From the NCBI RefSeq assembly GCF_001428825.1, contig NZ_LMIT01000004.1:16690-80689 (forward strand): 64,000 nt of DNA, written 5' to 3'. Positions 52,172-60,658 of this stretch are shown here, piece after piece. Position 1 is the stretch's first letter, and each line of letters starts with the position of its first letter. Position numbers and translations under genes: made by a program. Under the pieces are notes generated by a model. That model was given only the letters and a program-made list of their open reading frames with translations. It was not told the DNA's origin and made no database searches. The stretch comes from Nocardioides sp. Root240. GTDB lineage: Bacteria; Actinomycetota; Actinomycetes; Propionibacteriales; Nocardioidaceae.

Positions 52172-53785
52172 TCAGGCCCGGGACCACCAGATCCGGGCGA
52201 CCTCGAACCGGGACCCCGCGTGCCAGCGGGCCAGGACGTCGCCGACGTGCTTCTCCACGCCCTTGACCGAGATGCCGAGGGCCTCGGCGATCTGGGGGTT
52301 CGTCCGGCCGGCGGCGACCAGTGCGGCCACCTCGGACTGGCGAGGGCTGAGGGCCGGCGGTGCGACGGGGTCCGCGGGCGACGTGGCGCCGACGGCGGCG
52401 AGCAGGCCGATCCGGGTGGCGACGCCGAAGGCGCACAGGACCCGGGAGACGTGGGTACGCACGGTGCTCGGGGCGAGGAACAGCGCGGCGGCGATCTCCT
52501 CGACCTCCTGGCCGAGGAGGACGGCGCGGGCGACCTCGGCCTCGCGCTCGGACAGGCCGTCCCAGCCGGCGCCGGCGATGGGCGGGAGGCGGCGGCCCGA
52601 CGAGGCGAGGGCGGCCGTCGCGGCCCGGCGGACGGCACCGAACCCGGCCCGGTCGCTGTCGGCGACCAGGGCCCGCAGCTCACGGGAGGCGGTGCCGAGG
52701 TCCTCGGCGAGGATCCGGGCACGGCCGAGCAGGATCTGTCCCTCGGCGGCCTCGACGCCGCGCTCGTCGGCGAGGCAGGCCTCGATGCTGGGTACGAGCA
52801 GCTCGATCGCGGTCTCGGAATCGCCCGCGGCGATCGCGACGCGGGCACGGGCACGACGCACGCTGGGCGCGGTGGAGGGATGACCGGCGAGCTCGGTGAG
52901 CGCCTCGAGCCAGGCGCCGACCGCGTCGGCGTCCTCCTCGAGCAGCGCGGCGTTGAGGAACATCTCGAAGCAGAGCGCGCGGTCGATCAGCGTGCACTGG
53001 CTCAGCGCCGCGTCGGCGCCCGCGCGGAACGCCAGGCTCGCCGCGGTACGGACGTCGTAGACCGCGATCGCGCCGAACGCGAGCAGCAGCAGCGCTCCCC
53101 GGTCGAGGAAGTCGCGCGGCTGGTCGGGGACCCGCGCCGCGATGTCGGCCGCGATCCGGATGCCGTCGGCATCACCGGCGTTGCCGCGGACCAGCACGGC
53201 CACCGCCTCGGTGACCGGGGCGAGCCGGCTGTCGGGGACCACCGACGCGCGGACCGACGGGAGCAGCGCCTGCGCGGGGTCGATCCGCCCGGAGAAGGCG
53301 GCGATGCGTGCCTGGCAGATCCACATCACGGGCGCGAACGGGTGGCCCTGCCAAGCCGCGCCCGCGGGCGGGCCGGTGGCGTCCATCGCGGCGGCGGTGC
53401 GGATCCGGGCCCCGACCAGGGCGGCCTCCGAGGCGACGTACCGGACGGCCGACCACCAGCGGGAGGACGGGTCGCCGGCGGCGGCGAGCAGCCCGCGCAG
53501 CTCGTCGCCGTCCACCGGGGCTGCATCGATGTCGCCCCCGGTCGCGAGCGACGCCGCGGCCAGGCACAGCGCGCGGGTGCAGTCGTCCTCGGCACGGGCC
53601 AGGCCCTCGAGGGCGTGCCGGGTGCCGGCGGCGAAGTCACCGAGCCAGAAGTCCGCGAGCGCCGCCAGTCCGAGCGCGGCCGGGCCGGCGCCCTCGACAG
53701 CGGCCAGGCATGCGGCGCGCGCCAGCTCCGGCGTACCCGCGGCGAGGTGGCCGAGGACGTCGTCGAGGAGCTCTCCCGCGGCCAT
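52172..53785 (-). CDS. Transcriptional regulator with two tandem LuxR-type HTH domains
   Basis: 537 aa. Residues 1-400 are helical TPR-like repeats (ADFWLGDFAAGTRHALEGLA; LLGRARILAEDLGTASREL) without a P-loop. Two LuxR HTHs follow: LSEREAEVARAVLLGQEVEE...STVRTHVSRVLCAFGV and LSPRQSEVAALVAAGRTNPQ...KGVEKHVGDVLARWHA. The doubling is unusual. Possibly a truncated LAL-type regulator that lost its ATPase. The target may be the divergent lipoprotein operon (53916). Confidence 0.85.
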   Translation of the reverse strand: MAAGELLDDVLGHLAAGTPELARAACLAAVEGAGPAALGLAALADFWLGDFAAGTRHALEGLARAEDDCTRALCLAAASLATGGDIDAAPVDGDELRGLLAAAGDPSSRWWSAVRYVASEAALVGARIRTAAAMDATGPPAGAAWQGHPFAPVMWICQARIAAFSGRIDPAQALLPSVRASVVPDSRLAPVTEAVAVLVRGNAGDADGIRIAADIAARVPDQPRDFLDRGALLLLAFGAIAVYDVRTAASLAFRAGADAALSQCTLIDRALCFEMFLNAALLEEDADAVGAWLEALTELAGHPSTAPSVRRARARVAIAAGDSETAIELLVPSIEACLADERGVEAAEGQILLGRARILAEDLGTASRELRALVADSDRAGFGAVRRAATAALASSGRRLPPIAGAGWDGLSEREAEVARAVLLGQEVEEIAAALFLAPSTVRTHVSRVLCAFGVATRIGLLAAVGATSPADPVAPPALSPRQSEVAALVAAGRTNPQIAEALGISVKGVEKHVGDVLARWHAGSRFEVARIWWSRA

Positions 53786-53915
53786 GGACCGACGGTCCCA
53801 CGTCGGGACGCCGCCGCGGGCGGCGTTCCGCGAATCGCATTACACCGATTCCCTACTACCGCCGCGAGCCGGGAGCCACCAGAGTCCTGATCCGGTACGA
53901 CGGGAGGGGACCTCG

Positions 53916-54476
53916 ATGAGGCGTGCACTGATCACCGGGCTGACCCTGGTGGCCGCGCTGGCCGCCGGGTGCGGCGACGACGGCGAGTCCGACGCGAAGG
54001 GCGACGGGGGCACCGGCCCGACGACGTCGTCCTCGGACGGCGGGGAGCCGGCGGCGCTCCCGAAGTACTGCGAGCTGCTCACCGCCGAGCAGATCACCGA
54101 GGCAGTGGGGGCCTCGGTGACCCTGGAGACGGACCCGTTCGGCGGCTGCGCGTTCTCGCAGGAGGACCCGCGGGCGCTCAGCGGCACCCTCGGCGCCACC
54201 GAGCTCGGTGAGGGTGCGGGCGGCTACGAGACCTACCAGTCCGGCTCCAAGGGTGCGATGGACACCTCGACCCGCCACGACGTGTCCGGGCTCGGCGACG
54301 CGGCGTACGTCGACATCGGGACCGTCGCCGGCGGCGAGAGCCTCCACGTCGCGGGCGGGGTGCTGTCCGGCACCGTCATCTCGACGCTCAACCTCGCGCA
54401 GGCGACCAGCATGGGCGAGGACGAGCTGCTCGCGATCAGCGAGAAGCTGCTGAAGCTGATGGCGGACGCGGGCTGA
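53916..54476 (+). CDS. Lipoprotein, DUF3558-like
   Basis: 186 aa. Lipobox LAAGC at Cys19 with a Gly/Asp/Ser linker, then a compact domain with two cysteines (KYCELLTAEQITEAVGASV; DPFGGCAFSQED) and the closing ELLAISEKLLKLMAD helix, as in DUF3558 lipoproteins. GGAGGGGA precedes ATG 53916. Its stop overlaps the next ATG (TGATG), so it leads a small surface-protein operon. Function unknown. Confidence 0.78.
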   Translation: MRRALITGLTLVAALAAGCGDDGESDAKGDGGTGPTTSSSDGGEPAALPKYCELLTAEQITEAVGASVTLETDPFGGCAFSQEDPRALSGTLGATELGEGAGGYETYQSGSKGAMDTSTRHDVSGLGDAAYVDIGTVAGGESLHVAGGVLSGTVISTLNLAQATSMGEDELLAISEKLLKLMADAG

Positions 54477-55111
54477 TGGCCGCCGCGTTCTCACGGGCCA
54501 ACGTCGCCACCATCGCCATCGTCACCGGGATCGCGCTCGTCTCCGGAACCGGCGGTGCCGTCGCCGGCGCGATGATCACCGGCAGGCAGATCAAGGACGG
54601 CACCGTCACCAGCATCGACATCGCCAACGGCAACCTGACCGGAGCTGACGTCAAGAACGGCAGCCTGGGAACCACCGACCTGTCGGCCGCGGCCAAGGCC
54701 AGCCTGAAAGGCGCGACCGGTCCGGCCGGAGTTCCCGGACCACCTGGAGCACCGGGAGCACCGGGAGCACCGGGAGCACCGGGAGCGCCTGGGACCCCGG
54801 CCTCGTTGTCAGCCGGCTACACGATCGTCCATGAGCGGGGCGCGGAATCGGTTCCAGGTGGCAATGCCGTCGTCAACGTCTACTGCCCCAACGGGAGTTG
54901 GGCGGTCGGCGGCGGAGGCGCGTTCGACCAGACCTCGGCCGCAGTCTCGACGAGTGTCCCCGTCAAGGCCACCCGCGATGGCGGCGTCCCCACCGGCGCC
55001 ATCACCACACCGACCACGTACGCCGACGCCTGGCGGGTCGAAGGCAGGAACACGGGCGCCATCGACATGGCAGTCAGTGGCTACGTGATCTGTGTTCCAG
55101 CCACCCCCTGA
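54476..55111 (+). CDS. Collagen-like surface protein
   Basis: 211 aa. The N-terminal module has a hydrophobic helix (ATIAIVTGIALVSGTGGAVA) and the patterned stretch ITGRQIKDGTVTSIDIANGN. A collagen-like Gly-X-Y run of about ten triplets follows (residues 80-108, mostly GAPGAP), encoded by 9-bp tandem repeats GGAGCACCG and so prone to slippage. The C-terminal 100 residues contain one cysteine pair. The N-terminal 60 residues are nearly identical to those of the next gene product, indicating a tandem duplication. Confidence 0.8.
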   Translation: MAAAFSRANVATIAIVTGIALVSGTGGAVAGAMITGRQIKDGTVTSIDIANGNLTGADVKNGSLGTTDLSAAAKASLKGATGPAGVPGPPGAPGAPGAPGAPGAPGTPASLSAGYTIVHERGAESVPGGNAVVNVYCPNGSWAVGGGGAFDQTSAAVSTSVPVKATRDGGVPTGAITTPTTYADAWRVEGRNTGAIDMAVSGYVICVPATP

Positions 55112-55164
55112 TTGGTCATCATCCCTATCGCACGGGACCCTCACCAGCTGGAACGGTGGGGCCC

Positions 55165-55620
55165 ATGCGCCTGTTCACGAAGTCCAATGTCGCCACCATT
55201 GCCATCGTCACTGGGATCGTCGTCGCGTCCGGCACGGGAGGAGCGGTCGCCGGCGCCCTGATCACCGGCAAGCAGATCAAGGACGGCACGGTCACCAGCA
55301 TCGACATCGCCAACGGCAGCCTGACCGGCACCGACATCAAGAATGCGACGGTCGGTCGCGGTGACCTGGCCACGTCCGCACGGGGCGTCCAGGCCCCCAA
55401 GGTCATCCTCGCGTCGGCACCCGTGATCGGCGGCAGCTGGAACACCGCTCCGGCCAGCTGCCCCTCCGGCTACCGCGTCCTCGCCGCCACGGGATGGATG
55501 ACCAACTCACGCGGTGCGGTCCAGCTCGACACGAGCAACACCGGCGTGACCGCCTACAGTCCCGACGTCGATTCCAGCGACACGGTCAACCTTCGCCTGG
55601 TCTGCGCCATCTTCCCGTGA
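55165..55620 (+). CDS. Paralogue of the collagen-like protein without collagen repeats
   Basis: 151 aa. Residues 6-60 (SNVATIAIVTGI...ITGKQIKDGTVTSIDIANGS) match the preceding gene. The collagen run is missing and the C-terminal half differs (WNTAPASCPSGYRVLAATGW ... LVCAIFP). The TM helix near residue 10-30 has no typical cleavage site, so membrane anchoring is likely. ATG 55165 chosen. A strong bidirectional terminator follows. Confidence 0.78.
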   Translation: MRLFTKSNVATIAIVTGIVVASGTGGAVAGALITGKQIKDGTVTSIDIANGSLTGTDIKNATVGRGDLATSARGVQAPKVILASAPVIGGSWNTAPASCPSGYRVLAATGWMTNSRGAVQLDTSNTGVTAYSPDVDSSDTVNLRLVCAIFP

Positions 55621-55651
55621 AGGCCGGCTGACCCGGCGGGCATCGTGTGAT

Positions 55652-55695
55652 CTGTGTGGGTGGGAGTGGCCCCCAGGCCACTCCCACCCACACAG
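55652..55695. terminator. Bidirectional 19-bp hairpin
   Basis: CTGTGTGGGTGGGAGTGGC (55652-55670) pairs perfectly with 55677-55695 around a 6-nt loop. It lies between the convergent collagen-paralogue and M13 peptidase genes. Confidence 0.85.
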
Positions 55696-55705
55696 CTCCT
55701 GCTCC

Positions 55706-57655
55706 TCACCAGATGCGGACGCGCTGCTCCGGGTCGAGCCAGAGGCCGTCGCCGGGGGCGGTGCCGAACACCTCGTGGAACTCGTCGAGGTTGCGCACGA
55801 TGTTGGCGCGGAACTCCGGCGGGCTGTGGGGGTCGATGGTGAGGTACTGCTGCTCCTGCTCGAGGCGACGCTTGGTGCGCCACACGTAGGCCCAGTTGAA
55901 GAACAGCTTGGTGCGGTCCTCGACCGAGGCGTTGCCGCCCCGGGCGATCTGGAAGGCGGTGTGGGCGATGGTCAGGCCGCCGAGGTCGCCGATGTTCTCG
56001 CCGACGGTGAGCGCGCCGTTGACCTTCTCGTCGGGCAGGTTGCGCGGCGCGAAGCCGTCGTACTGCGAGATCAGGGCCTTCGACTTGACCTCGAAGGCGG
56101 CCTTGTCGTCGGGGGTCCACCAGTCGTTGAGGTTGCCCTCGCCGTCGTACTGGGCGCCCTGGTCGTCGAAGCCGTGGCCGACCTCGTGGCCGATGACCGC
56201 GCCGATGCCGCCGTAGTTCTCCGCCTCGAGCGCGTCGGGCGCGAAGAAGGGCTTCTGCAGGATGCCCGCGGGGAAGCAGATCTCGTTGGTGCCGGGGTTG
56301 TAGTAGGCGTTGACCGTCTGCGGCAGCATGAACCACTCGTCGCGGTCGACGGGCGCGCCGATCTTGGCGAGCTGGCGGTCGGTCTCGAAGCCGGCCGCGG
56401 CCTGGGCGTTGGCCACCAGGTCGTCGGGGACGACGACGAGAGCGCTGTAGTCGCGGAACCTCTCCGGGTAGCCGATCTTCGGCCGGAAGGTGTCGAGCTT
56501 CTGGTAGGCCCGCTGCTTCGTCTCCTCGGTCATCCAGTCGAGCTTGCTGATGGACTGGCGGTACGCCGCGAGCAGGTTGGCGACCAGGTCGTCCATCATC
56601 GCCTTGGAGGTCGGCGGGAAGTGCCGCGCGACGTACTCCTTGCCGACGGCCTCGCCCATCGCGCCCTCGACGAAGGACACCGCGCGCTTCCACCGCGCGC
56701 GCAGCTCGGGGGTGCCCGACAGGGTGCGGCCGTAGAAGTCGAAGTTGGTCTGGACGAACTCCTCGGACAGGTACGGCGCCGCGGACCGCAGCACGCGCGA
56801 GAGGAACCAGTCGCGCCACGCCTCGACCGGGGTCGCCTCGAGGACGCCCGACAGGTGCTGGAGGTACGACGGCTGCCGCACCACGACCTCGGCGATGGTC
56901 GCCTGCGGGCCGCTGAGCCGGCCGCCCAGGTTGGTGATGTAGGCGTCCCAGTCGAACCCGGGGCACAGCGCCTTGAGCTCGTCGGCGGTCAGCCGGTTGT
57001 AGGTCTTCTGGACGTCGCGGGTCTCGGCGCGCTCCCAGTGACCCTTGGCGAGGTCGGTGTCGAGCTCGAGGATCCGCTGCGCGGCGCCGGCGGGATCCAC
57101 GTGGCCGCCGAGCGTCAGCAGGCGGGTGAGGTAGGCGACGTACGCCTCGCGGATGTCGGCGAACTTGTCCTCGCGGTAGTAGGACTCGTCGGGCAGGCCG
57201 AGACCGCCCTGCACCACGTGGAAGAGGTAGCGGTCGGACTGGCGGTCGTCGGTGTCGACGTAGGACCCGAAGAGGCCGTAGCCGCCGATCCGCTCGAACT
57301 CGCCGAGGAAGGCGGCGACGTCGCGGACGTCGCGCAGGCCGGCGACCGCGTCGATCATCGGCTGGGCGGGCGCGAGCCCGGCGGCCTCGACCCGGTCGGT
57401 CGCCATGAAGGAGTTGTAGAGGTCGGCGATCTTGCGCGCGTCCTCGTCGCCGTCGGGGGAGGCGGCGAGCTCGGTGATGATCGCGCGCACGTCCTCCTCC
57501 GCCTGGTCGGCGAGCTGGACGAAGGGGCCCCAGCTGGACCGGTCGGAGGGGATCTCGGCGTCGCGCAGCCAGGCGCCGTTGACGTGGCCGAAGAGGTCGT
57601 CCTGGGGGCGGATGGCAGGGTCCATGCCCGGTCGGGCGTCATCGAGGATGCTCAC
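55706..57655 (-). CDS. M13-family (neprilysin/PepO-like) metallopeptidase
   Basis: 649 aa. Zinc motif VIGHEVGHGFDDQGAQYDG (HExxH), third-ligand region VGENIGDLGGLTIAH, and NAYYNPGTNEICFPAGILQK before it; ends RVRIW as family members do. No signal peptide, so it is probably cytoplasmic or released; it cleaves oligopeptides. Full length for bacterial PepO. Monocistronic between a terminator and the divergent CAP genes. Confidence 0.94.
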   Translation of the reverse strand: MSILDDARPGMDPAIRPQDDLFGHVNGAWLRDAEIPSDRSSWGPFVQLADQAEEDVRAIITELAASPDGDEDARKIADLYNSFMATDRVEAAGLAPAQPMIDAVAGLRDVRDVAAFLGEFERIGGYGLFGSYVDTDDRQSDRYLFHVVQGGLGLPDESYYREDKFADIREAYVAYLTRLLTLGGHVDPAGAAQRILELDTDLAKGHWERAETRDVQKTYNRLTADELKALCPGFDWDAYITNLGGRLSGPQATIAEVVVRQPSYLQHLSGVLEATPVEAWRDWFLSRVLRSAAPYLSEEFVQTNFDFYGRTLSGTPELRARWKRAVSFVEGAMGEAVGKEYVARHFPPTSKAMMDDLVANLLAAYRQSISKLDWMTEETKQRAYQKLDTFRPKIGYPERFRDYSALVVVPDDLVANAQAAAGFETDRQLAKIGAPVDRDEWFMLPQTVNAYYNPGTNEICFPAGILQKPFFAPDALEAENYGGIGAVIGHEVGHGFDDQGAQYDGEGNLNDWWTPDDKAAFEVKSKALISQYDGFAPRNLPDEKVNGALTVGENIGDLGGLTIAHTAFQIARGGNASVEDRTKLFFNWAYVWRTKRRLEQEQQYLTIDPHSPPEFRANIVRNLDEFHEVFGTAPGDGLWLDPEQRVRIW

Positions 57656-57788
57656 GGGGCGAGCCTAGACCCGACGCGGAAGCGGTCGATGGGGCCGGGA
57701 CCCTCCGGTCGGTCGGGCCGCTCGGGACGGGGGTCCTGAATTCGCCCGCGATGCTCAGCAGCGGGCGGCCGGTCCCGATCGATCCACC

Positions 57789-58328
57789 ATGACGAAGATC
57801 TTCCGACTGGTGGCCTGCACGGTGCTGGGCCTCGCGCTCGGCATGGCCGGCTCTCCCTCGGAGGCCGCCGTCGTCGCGCCGAGCGGCGTGACCCGCAGCG
57901 TCGTGAGCGTGCAGGACGTCGTACCGACCCGGCTGCTGATCCAGCGGCTGCTCGAGGACCGCGTGCTCGCGCTGACCAACGTCGAGCGCCGCAAGCACGG
58001 CTGCCCGACCCTGCGCGCCAACACCTACCTGCGCAAGTCGGCCCGGGGTCACACCGTCACGATGGCGGCGCACGACCTGATGTCGCACCAGCTGCCCGGT
58101 GAGCCCTACTTCAGCCGGCGGATCACCCGTGCCGGCTACCGCGGCTGGAGCTCGGTCGCCGAGAACGTCGCCCGCGGGTTCAGCGGTCCGTCGTCGGTCG
58201 TCCGGGCCTGGATGAACAGCCCGAGCCACCGCCGCAACATCTTGAACTGCAGGTACCGCGACCTCGGCGTCGGCGTCGCCCTGGACGGCGGCCAGCTCTG
58301 GTGGACCCAGAACTTCGGCAGGCGCTGA
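57789..58328 (+). CDS. Secreted CAP/SCP-domain protein 1
   Basis: 179 aa. Signal peptide (FRLVACTVLGLALGMAGSPS), then a CAP domain: LTNVERRKHGCPTLRANTYL, MSHQLPGEPYF, the AEN motif VAENVARGF, SPSHRRNILNCRYRDLGVGV and WWTQNFG. All canonical His and Glu positions of the CAP cavity are present. The two cysteines can form a disulfide. First of three paralogues. Confidence 0.85.
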   Translation: MTKIFRLVACTVLGLALGMAGSPSEAAVVAPSGVTRSVVSVQDVVPTRLLIQRLLEDRVLALTNVERRKHGCPTLRANTYLRKSARGHTVTMAAHDLMSHQLPGEPYFSRRITRAGYRGWSSVAENVARGFSGPSSVVRAWMNSPSHRRNILNCRYRDLGVGVALDGGQLWWTQNFGRR

Positions 58329-58451
58329 CCGGTTGTGAGCACCCCCGGACGAGACGGTCCGGAAGCGGCGTAACAGTAGTCCGTTCGGACTATCCAAGGC
58401 CGGTCGGAGCATCGATGTGACGACCGGCACAGGTCCCGGACCATCGATGAC

Positions 58452-59018
58452 ATGAACCGGGGGATTCAGTCATTCGTCATCGGCGCGCTCGTCGCCGCCG
58501 CCATCTTCGTCGGCCCATCAGGCGTCGGTACGGCGGCTCCGGCCGCCGCGGCCGTGTCGACCAGCACCAGCACGACCACCAGCACCACCACCAGCACGAC
58601 CATCGCGACCAGGTCCCTGACCCTCGTGTTCAACAACGTCCTCGAGAGCGCCGCGGTCCTGCTCACGAACACCAAGCGGGCGCTCGCCGGCTGCCGGCCG
58701 CTGCGGATCAACACCGACCTGCGCCAGGCCGCCCGCAACCACTCGCGCCGGATGGCCCAGGCCGGTGTCATGTCCCACCAGCTGCCCGGCGAGATGCGCC
58801 TCGGGCGCCGGATCACCGCGTCGGGATACACCGGGTGGACCCGCGTCGCGGAGAACATCGCCGCCGGATTCAACACCGCGCCGCGCGTGATGAGCGCCTG
58901 GTGGGCCAGCTACTCGCACCACCGCAACATCGCCGACTGCAGCCTGCGCGAGATCGGCATCGGCGTGGTGTGGACCGGTCGGCGGATGTACTGGACCCAG
59001 GACTTCGGCCGCCGCTGA
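58452..59018 (+). CDS. Secreted CAP/SCP-domain protein 2
   Basis: 188 aa. Signal peptide followed by a Ser/Thr repeat linker (STSTSTTTSTTTSTTIATRS). CAP core: LTNTKRALAGCRPLRINTDL, MSHQLPGEMRL, VAENIAAGF, YSHHRNIADCSLREIGIGVV, YWTQDFG. The Thr/Ser-rich segment is low-complexity in DNA and is probably glycosylated or extended. Confidence 0.85.
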   Translation: MNRGIQSFVIGALVAAAIFVGPSGVGTAAPAAAAVSTSTSTTTSTTTSTTIATRSLTLVFNNVLESAAVLLTNTKRALAGCRPLRINTDLRQAARNHSRRMAQAGVMSHQLPGEMRLGRRITASGYTGWTRVAENIAAGFNTAPRVMSAWWASYSHHRNIADCSLREIGIGVVWTGRRMYWTQDFGRR

Positions 59019-59046
59019 GGGCGCCGGATCCGCGACGGGGGACACG

Positions 59047-59598
59047 ATGGTTGACAGGACCACCATGATGAGCCGCGTGCGTCTCGGTTCCCCCCTCGCC
59101 GTTGCCCTGCTCGGCCTCGTGCTCGTGCTGCCCGGCACGCTGTCGACAGCCACGACGAGCGGCCCGGCCGCCGTCGTACCGGTCTCGGGGGTGCCGCGGA
59201 CGACCGTGGTCTCCACCCTGGAGTCCGACGTCCTCAAGGCGGTCAACGGCCGCCGGGTGCGGGCAGGTTGCCGGCCGCTGCAGCTGAACGCCGCGCTGCG
59301 GACCTCGGCCCGGCGGCACAGCATCACCATGGCGCGCCGCGGCGTCCTCAGCCACCGGTTGAGCGGCGAGTCGACCCTGCAGGCGCGGATCCGCGCCGCC
59401 GGCTACACCGGCGCCACGATGGTCGGCGAGGTGATCGCCAGCGGAGCGCGCTCCTCCGACACGGTGGTGGCGATGTGGATGCAGAGCTCGCTGCACCGCA
59501 AGATCCTGCTCAACTGCCGGTTCGTGCACGTCGGTGCCGGTGTGGTCAGGTCGTCGACCGGGCGGCCGTGGTGGACCATCGACCTGGCCCGCCGCTGA
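59047..59598 (+). CDS. Secreted CAP/SCP-domain protein 3 (divergent)
   Basis: 183 aa. Signal peptide (VALLGLVLVLPGTLSTATTS), CAP core with KAVNGRRVRAGCRPLQLNAA, LSHRLSGES, SSLHRKILLNCRFVHVGAGV, WWTIDLARR. The usual AEN motif is VGEVIASG here (Asn lost, Glu kept), so ligand binding may differ. ATG 59047 has GGGGGA 4 nt upstream; ATG 59065 is an alternative. Confidence 0.82.
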   Translation: MVDRTTMMSRVRLGSPLAVALLGLVLVLPGTLSTATTSGPAAVVPVSGVPRTTVVSTLESDVLKAVNGRRVRAGCRPLQLNAALRTSARRHSITMARRGVLSHRLSGESTLQARIRAAGYTGATMVGEVIASGARSSDTVVAMWMQSSLHRKILLNCRFVHVGAGVVRSSTGRPWWTIDLARR

Positions 59599-59620
59599 GC
59601 CCGGCCTCGAACCACGCTGG

Positions 59621-60586
59621 TCAGTCGCGGATCCGCACGACCGACTTGCCGAGCGTGGCCCGCTCGTCCATGTCGACCAGCGCGCGGCCGAACTCCTCGA
59701 TCGGGTAGACCTTGCCGACCGGCGGCTTCACGGTGCCGGACTCGATCATCGGCAGCAGCTGCGCCCACTGCTGGCGCATGTAGCCCGGGTGGGAGAAGGC
59801 GTACTCGCCCCAGCCGACGCCGCGGATGTCGGTGTTGGTCAGCAGCAGCCGGTTGACCTTGACCTCGGGGATGCCCTCGCCGGAGGCGAAGCCGACGACG
59901 AGCACCCGACCCTGGCGGGCCAGCGCCCGCAGGGAGTCCGTGAACAGCGAGCCGCCCACGACGTCGAGGACGACGTCCACGCCGTTGCCGCCGGTGAGCT
60001 CGCGCGCGGCGTCCTTGAAGCCCTCCACCGGGATCGCCTCGTCGGCGCCGGCGGCGAGGGCGTAGGCCCGCTTCTCCTCGGTGCTCGCGACCGCGATGGT
60101 GCGCGCGCCGAGGGCCTTGGCGACCTGGATCGTGGCGGTCCCGACGCCGCCGGCCGCACCGTGCACGAGCACGGTGTCGCCGGCCTGCACGCCCCCGCGC
60201 TCGTCGAGGGCGAAGAGGGCGGTCAGGTAGTTCATGGGGAGCGCGACGGCCTCGTCGAAGGTGATCGAGTCGGGGATCGGGAAGACGTTCTCCACCGAGC
60301 CGACGACCAGCTCGGCCGCCCCGCCGTACCCGCCGACGCCCGCGACGCGCTGGCCCGGCTCGAAGCCCTCGCCCGCGACCACGACGCCGGCGAAGTCGAC
60401 GCCGAGGGTGAACGGCGGCTCCGGGCGCAGCTGGTACATCCCCTTGCTCAGCAGCAGGTCCGGGAAGGCGATGCCGACGCTGTGGACCTCGACGAGCACC
60501 TCGCCGGGACCGGGAACCGGCTCCGGTACGTCGGTGACGACGATGTCGTCGGGGCCGGTGGTGGTGATGACCTGGACCGCGCGCAT
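59621..60586 (-). CDS. Zinc-independent quinone oxidoreductase (MDR family)
   Basis: 321 aa. NADPH-binding VLVHGAAGGVGTATIQVAKA, N-terminal GroES-like part (VPEPVPGPGEVLVEVHSVGI; FTLGVDFAGVV), no structural-zinc cysteines. Reduces quinones or other enones with NADPH. The start ATG 60586 is chosen over an upstream ATG because TAGCCT lies exactly 7 nt upstream, a leaderless arrangement. Confidence 0.9.
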   Translation of the reverse strand: MRAVQVITTTGPDDIVVTDVPEPVPGPGEVLVEVHSVGIAFPDLLLSKGMYQLRPEPPFTLGVDFAGVVVAGEGFEPGQRVAGVGGYGGAAELVVGSVENVFPIPDSITFDEAVALPMNYLTALFALDERGGVQAGDTVLVHGAAGGVGTATIQVAKALGARTIAVASTEEKRAYALAAGADEAIPVEGFKDAARELTGGNGVDVVLDVVGGSLFTDSLRALARQGRVLVVGFASGEGIPEVKVNRLLLTNTDIRGVGWGEYAFSHPGYMRQQWAQLLPMIESGTVKPPVGKVYPIEEFGRALVDMDERATLGKSVVRIRD

Positions 60587-60593
60587 GGACCGC

Positions 60594-60599
60594 AGGCTA
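60594..60599 (-). promoter_or_regulatory. Candidate -10 of a leaderless promoter for the quinone oxidoreductase
   Basis: TAGCCT on the minus strand, 7 nt before ATG 60586. Confidence 0.4.
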
Positions 60600-60658
60600 C
60601 CGGTGTGCACTGGGCTCGCTCCGCTCGTGTGTCGCCCGTGTCCCGTGCGGGCGCGCGG

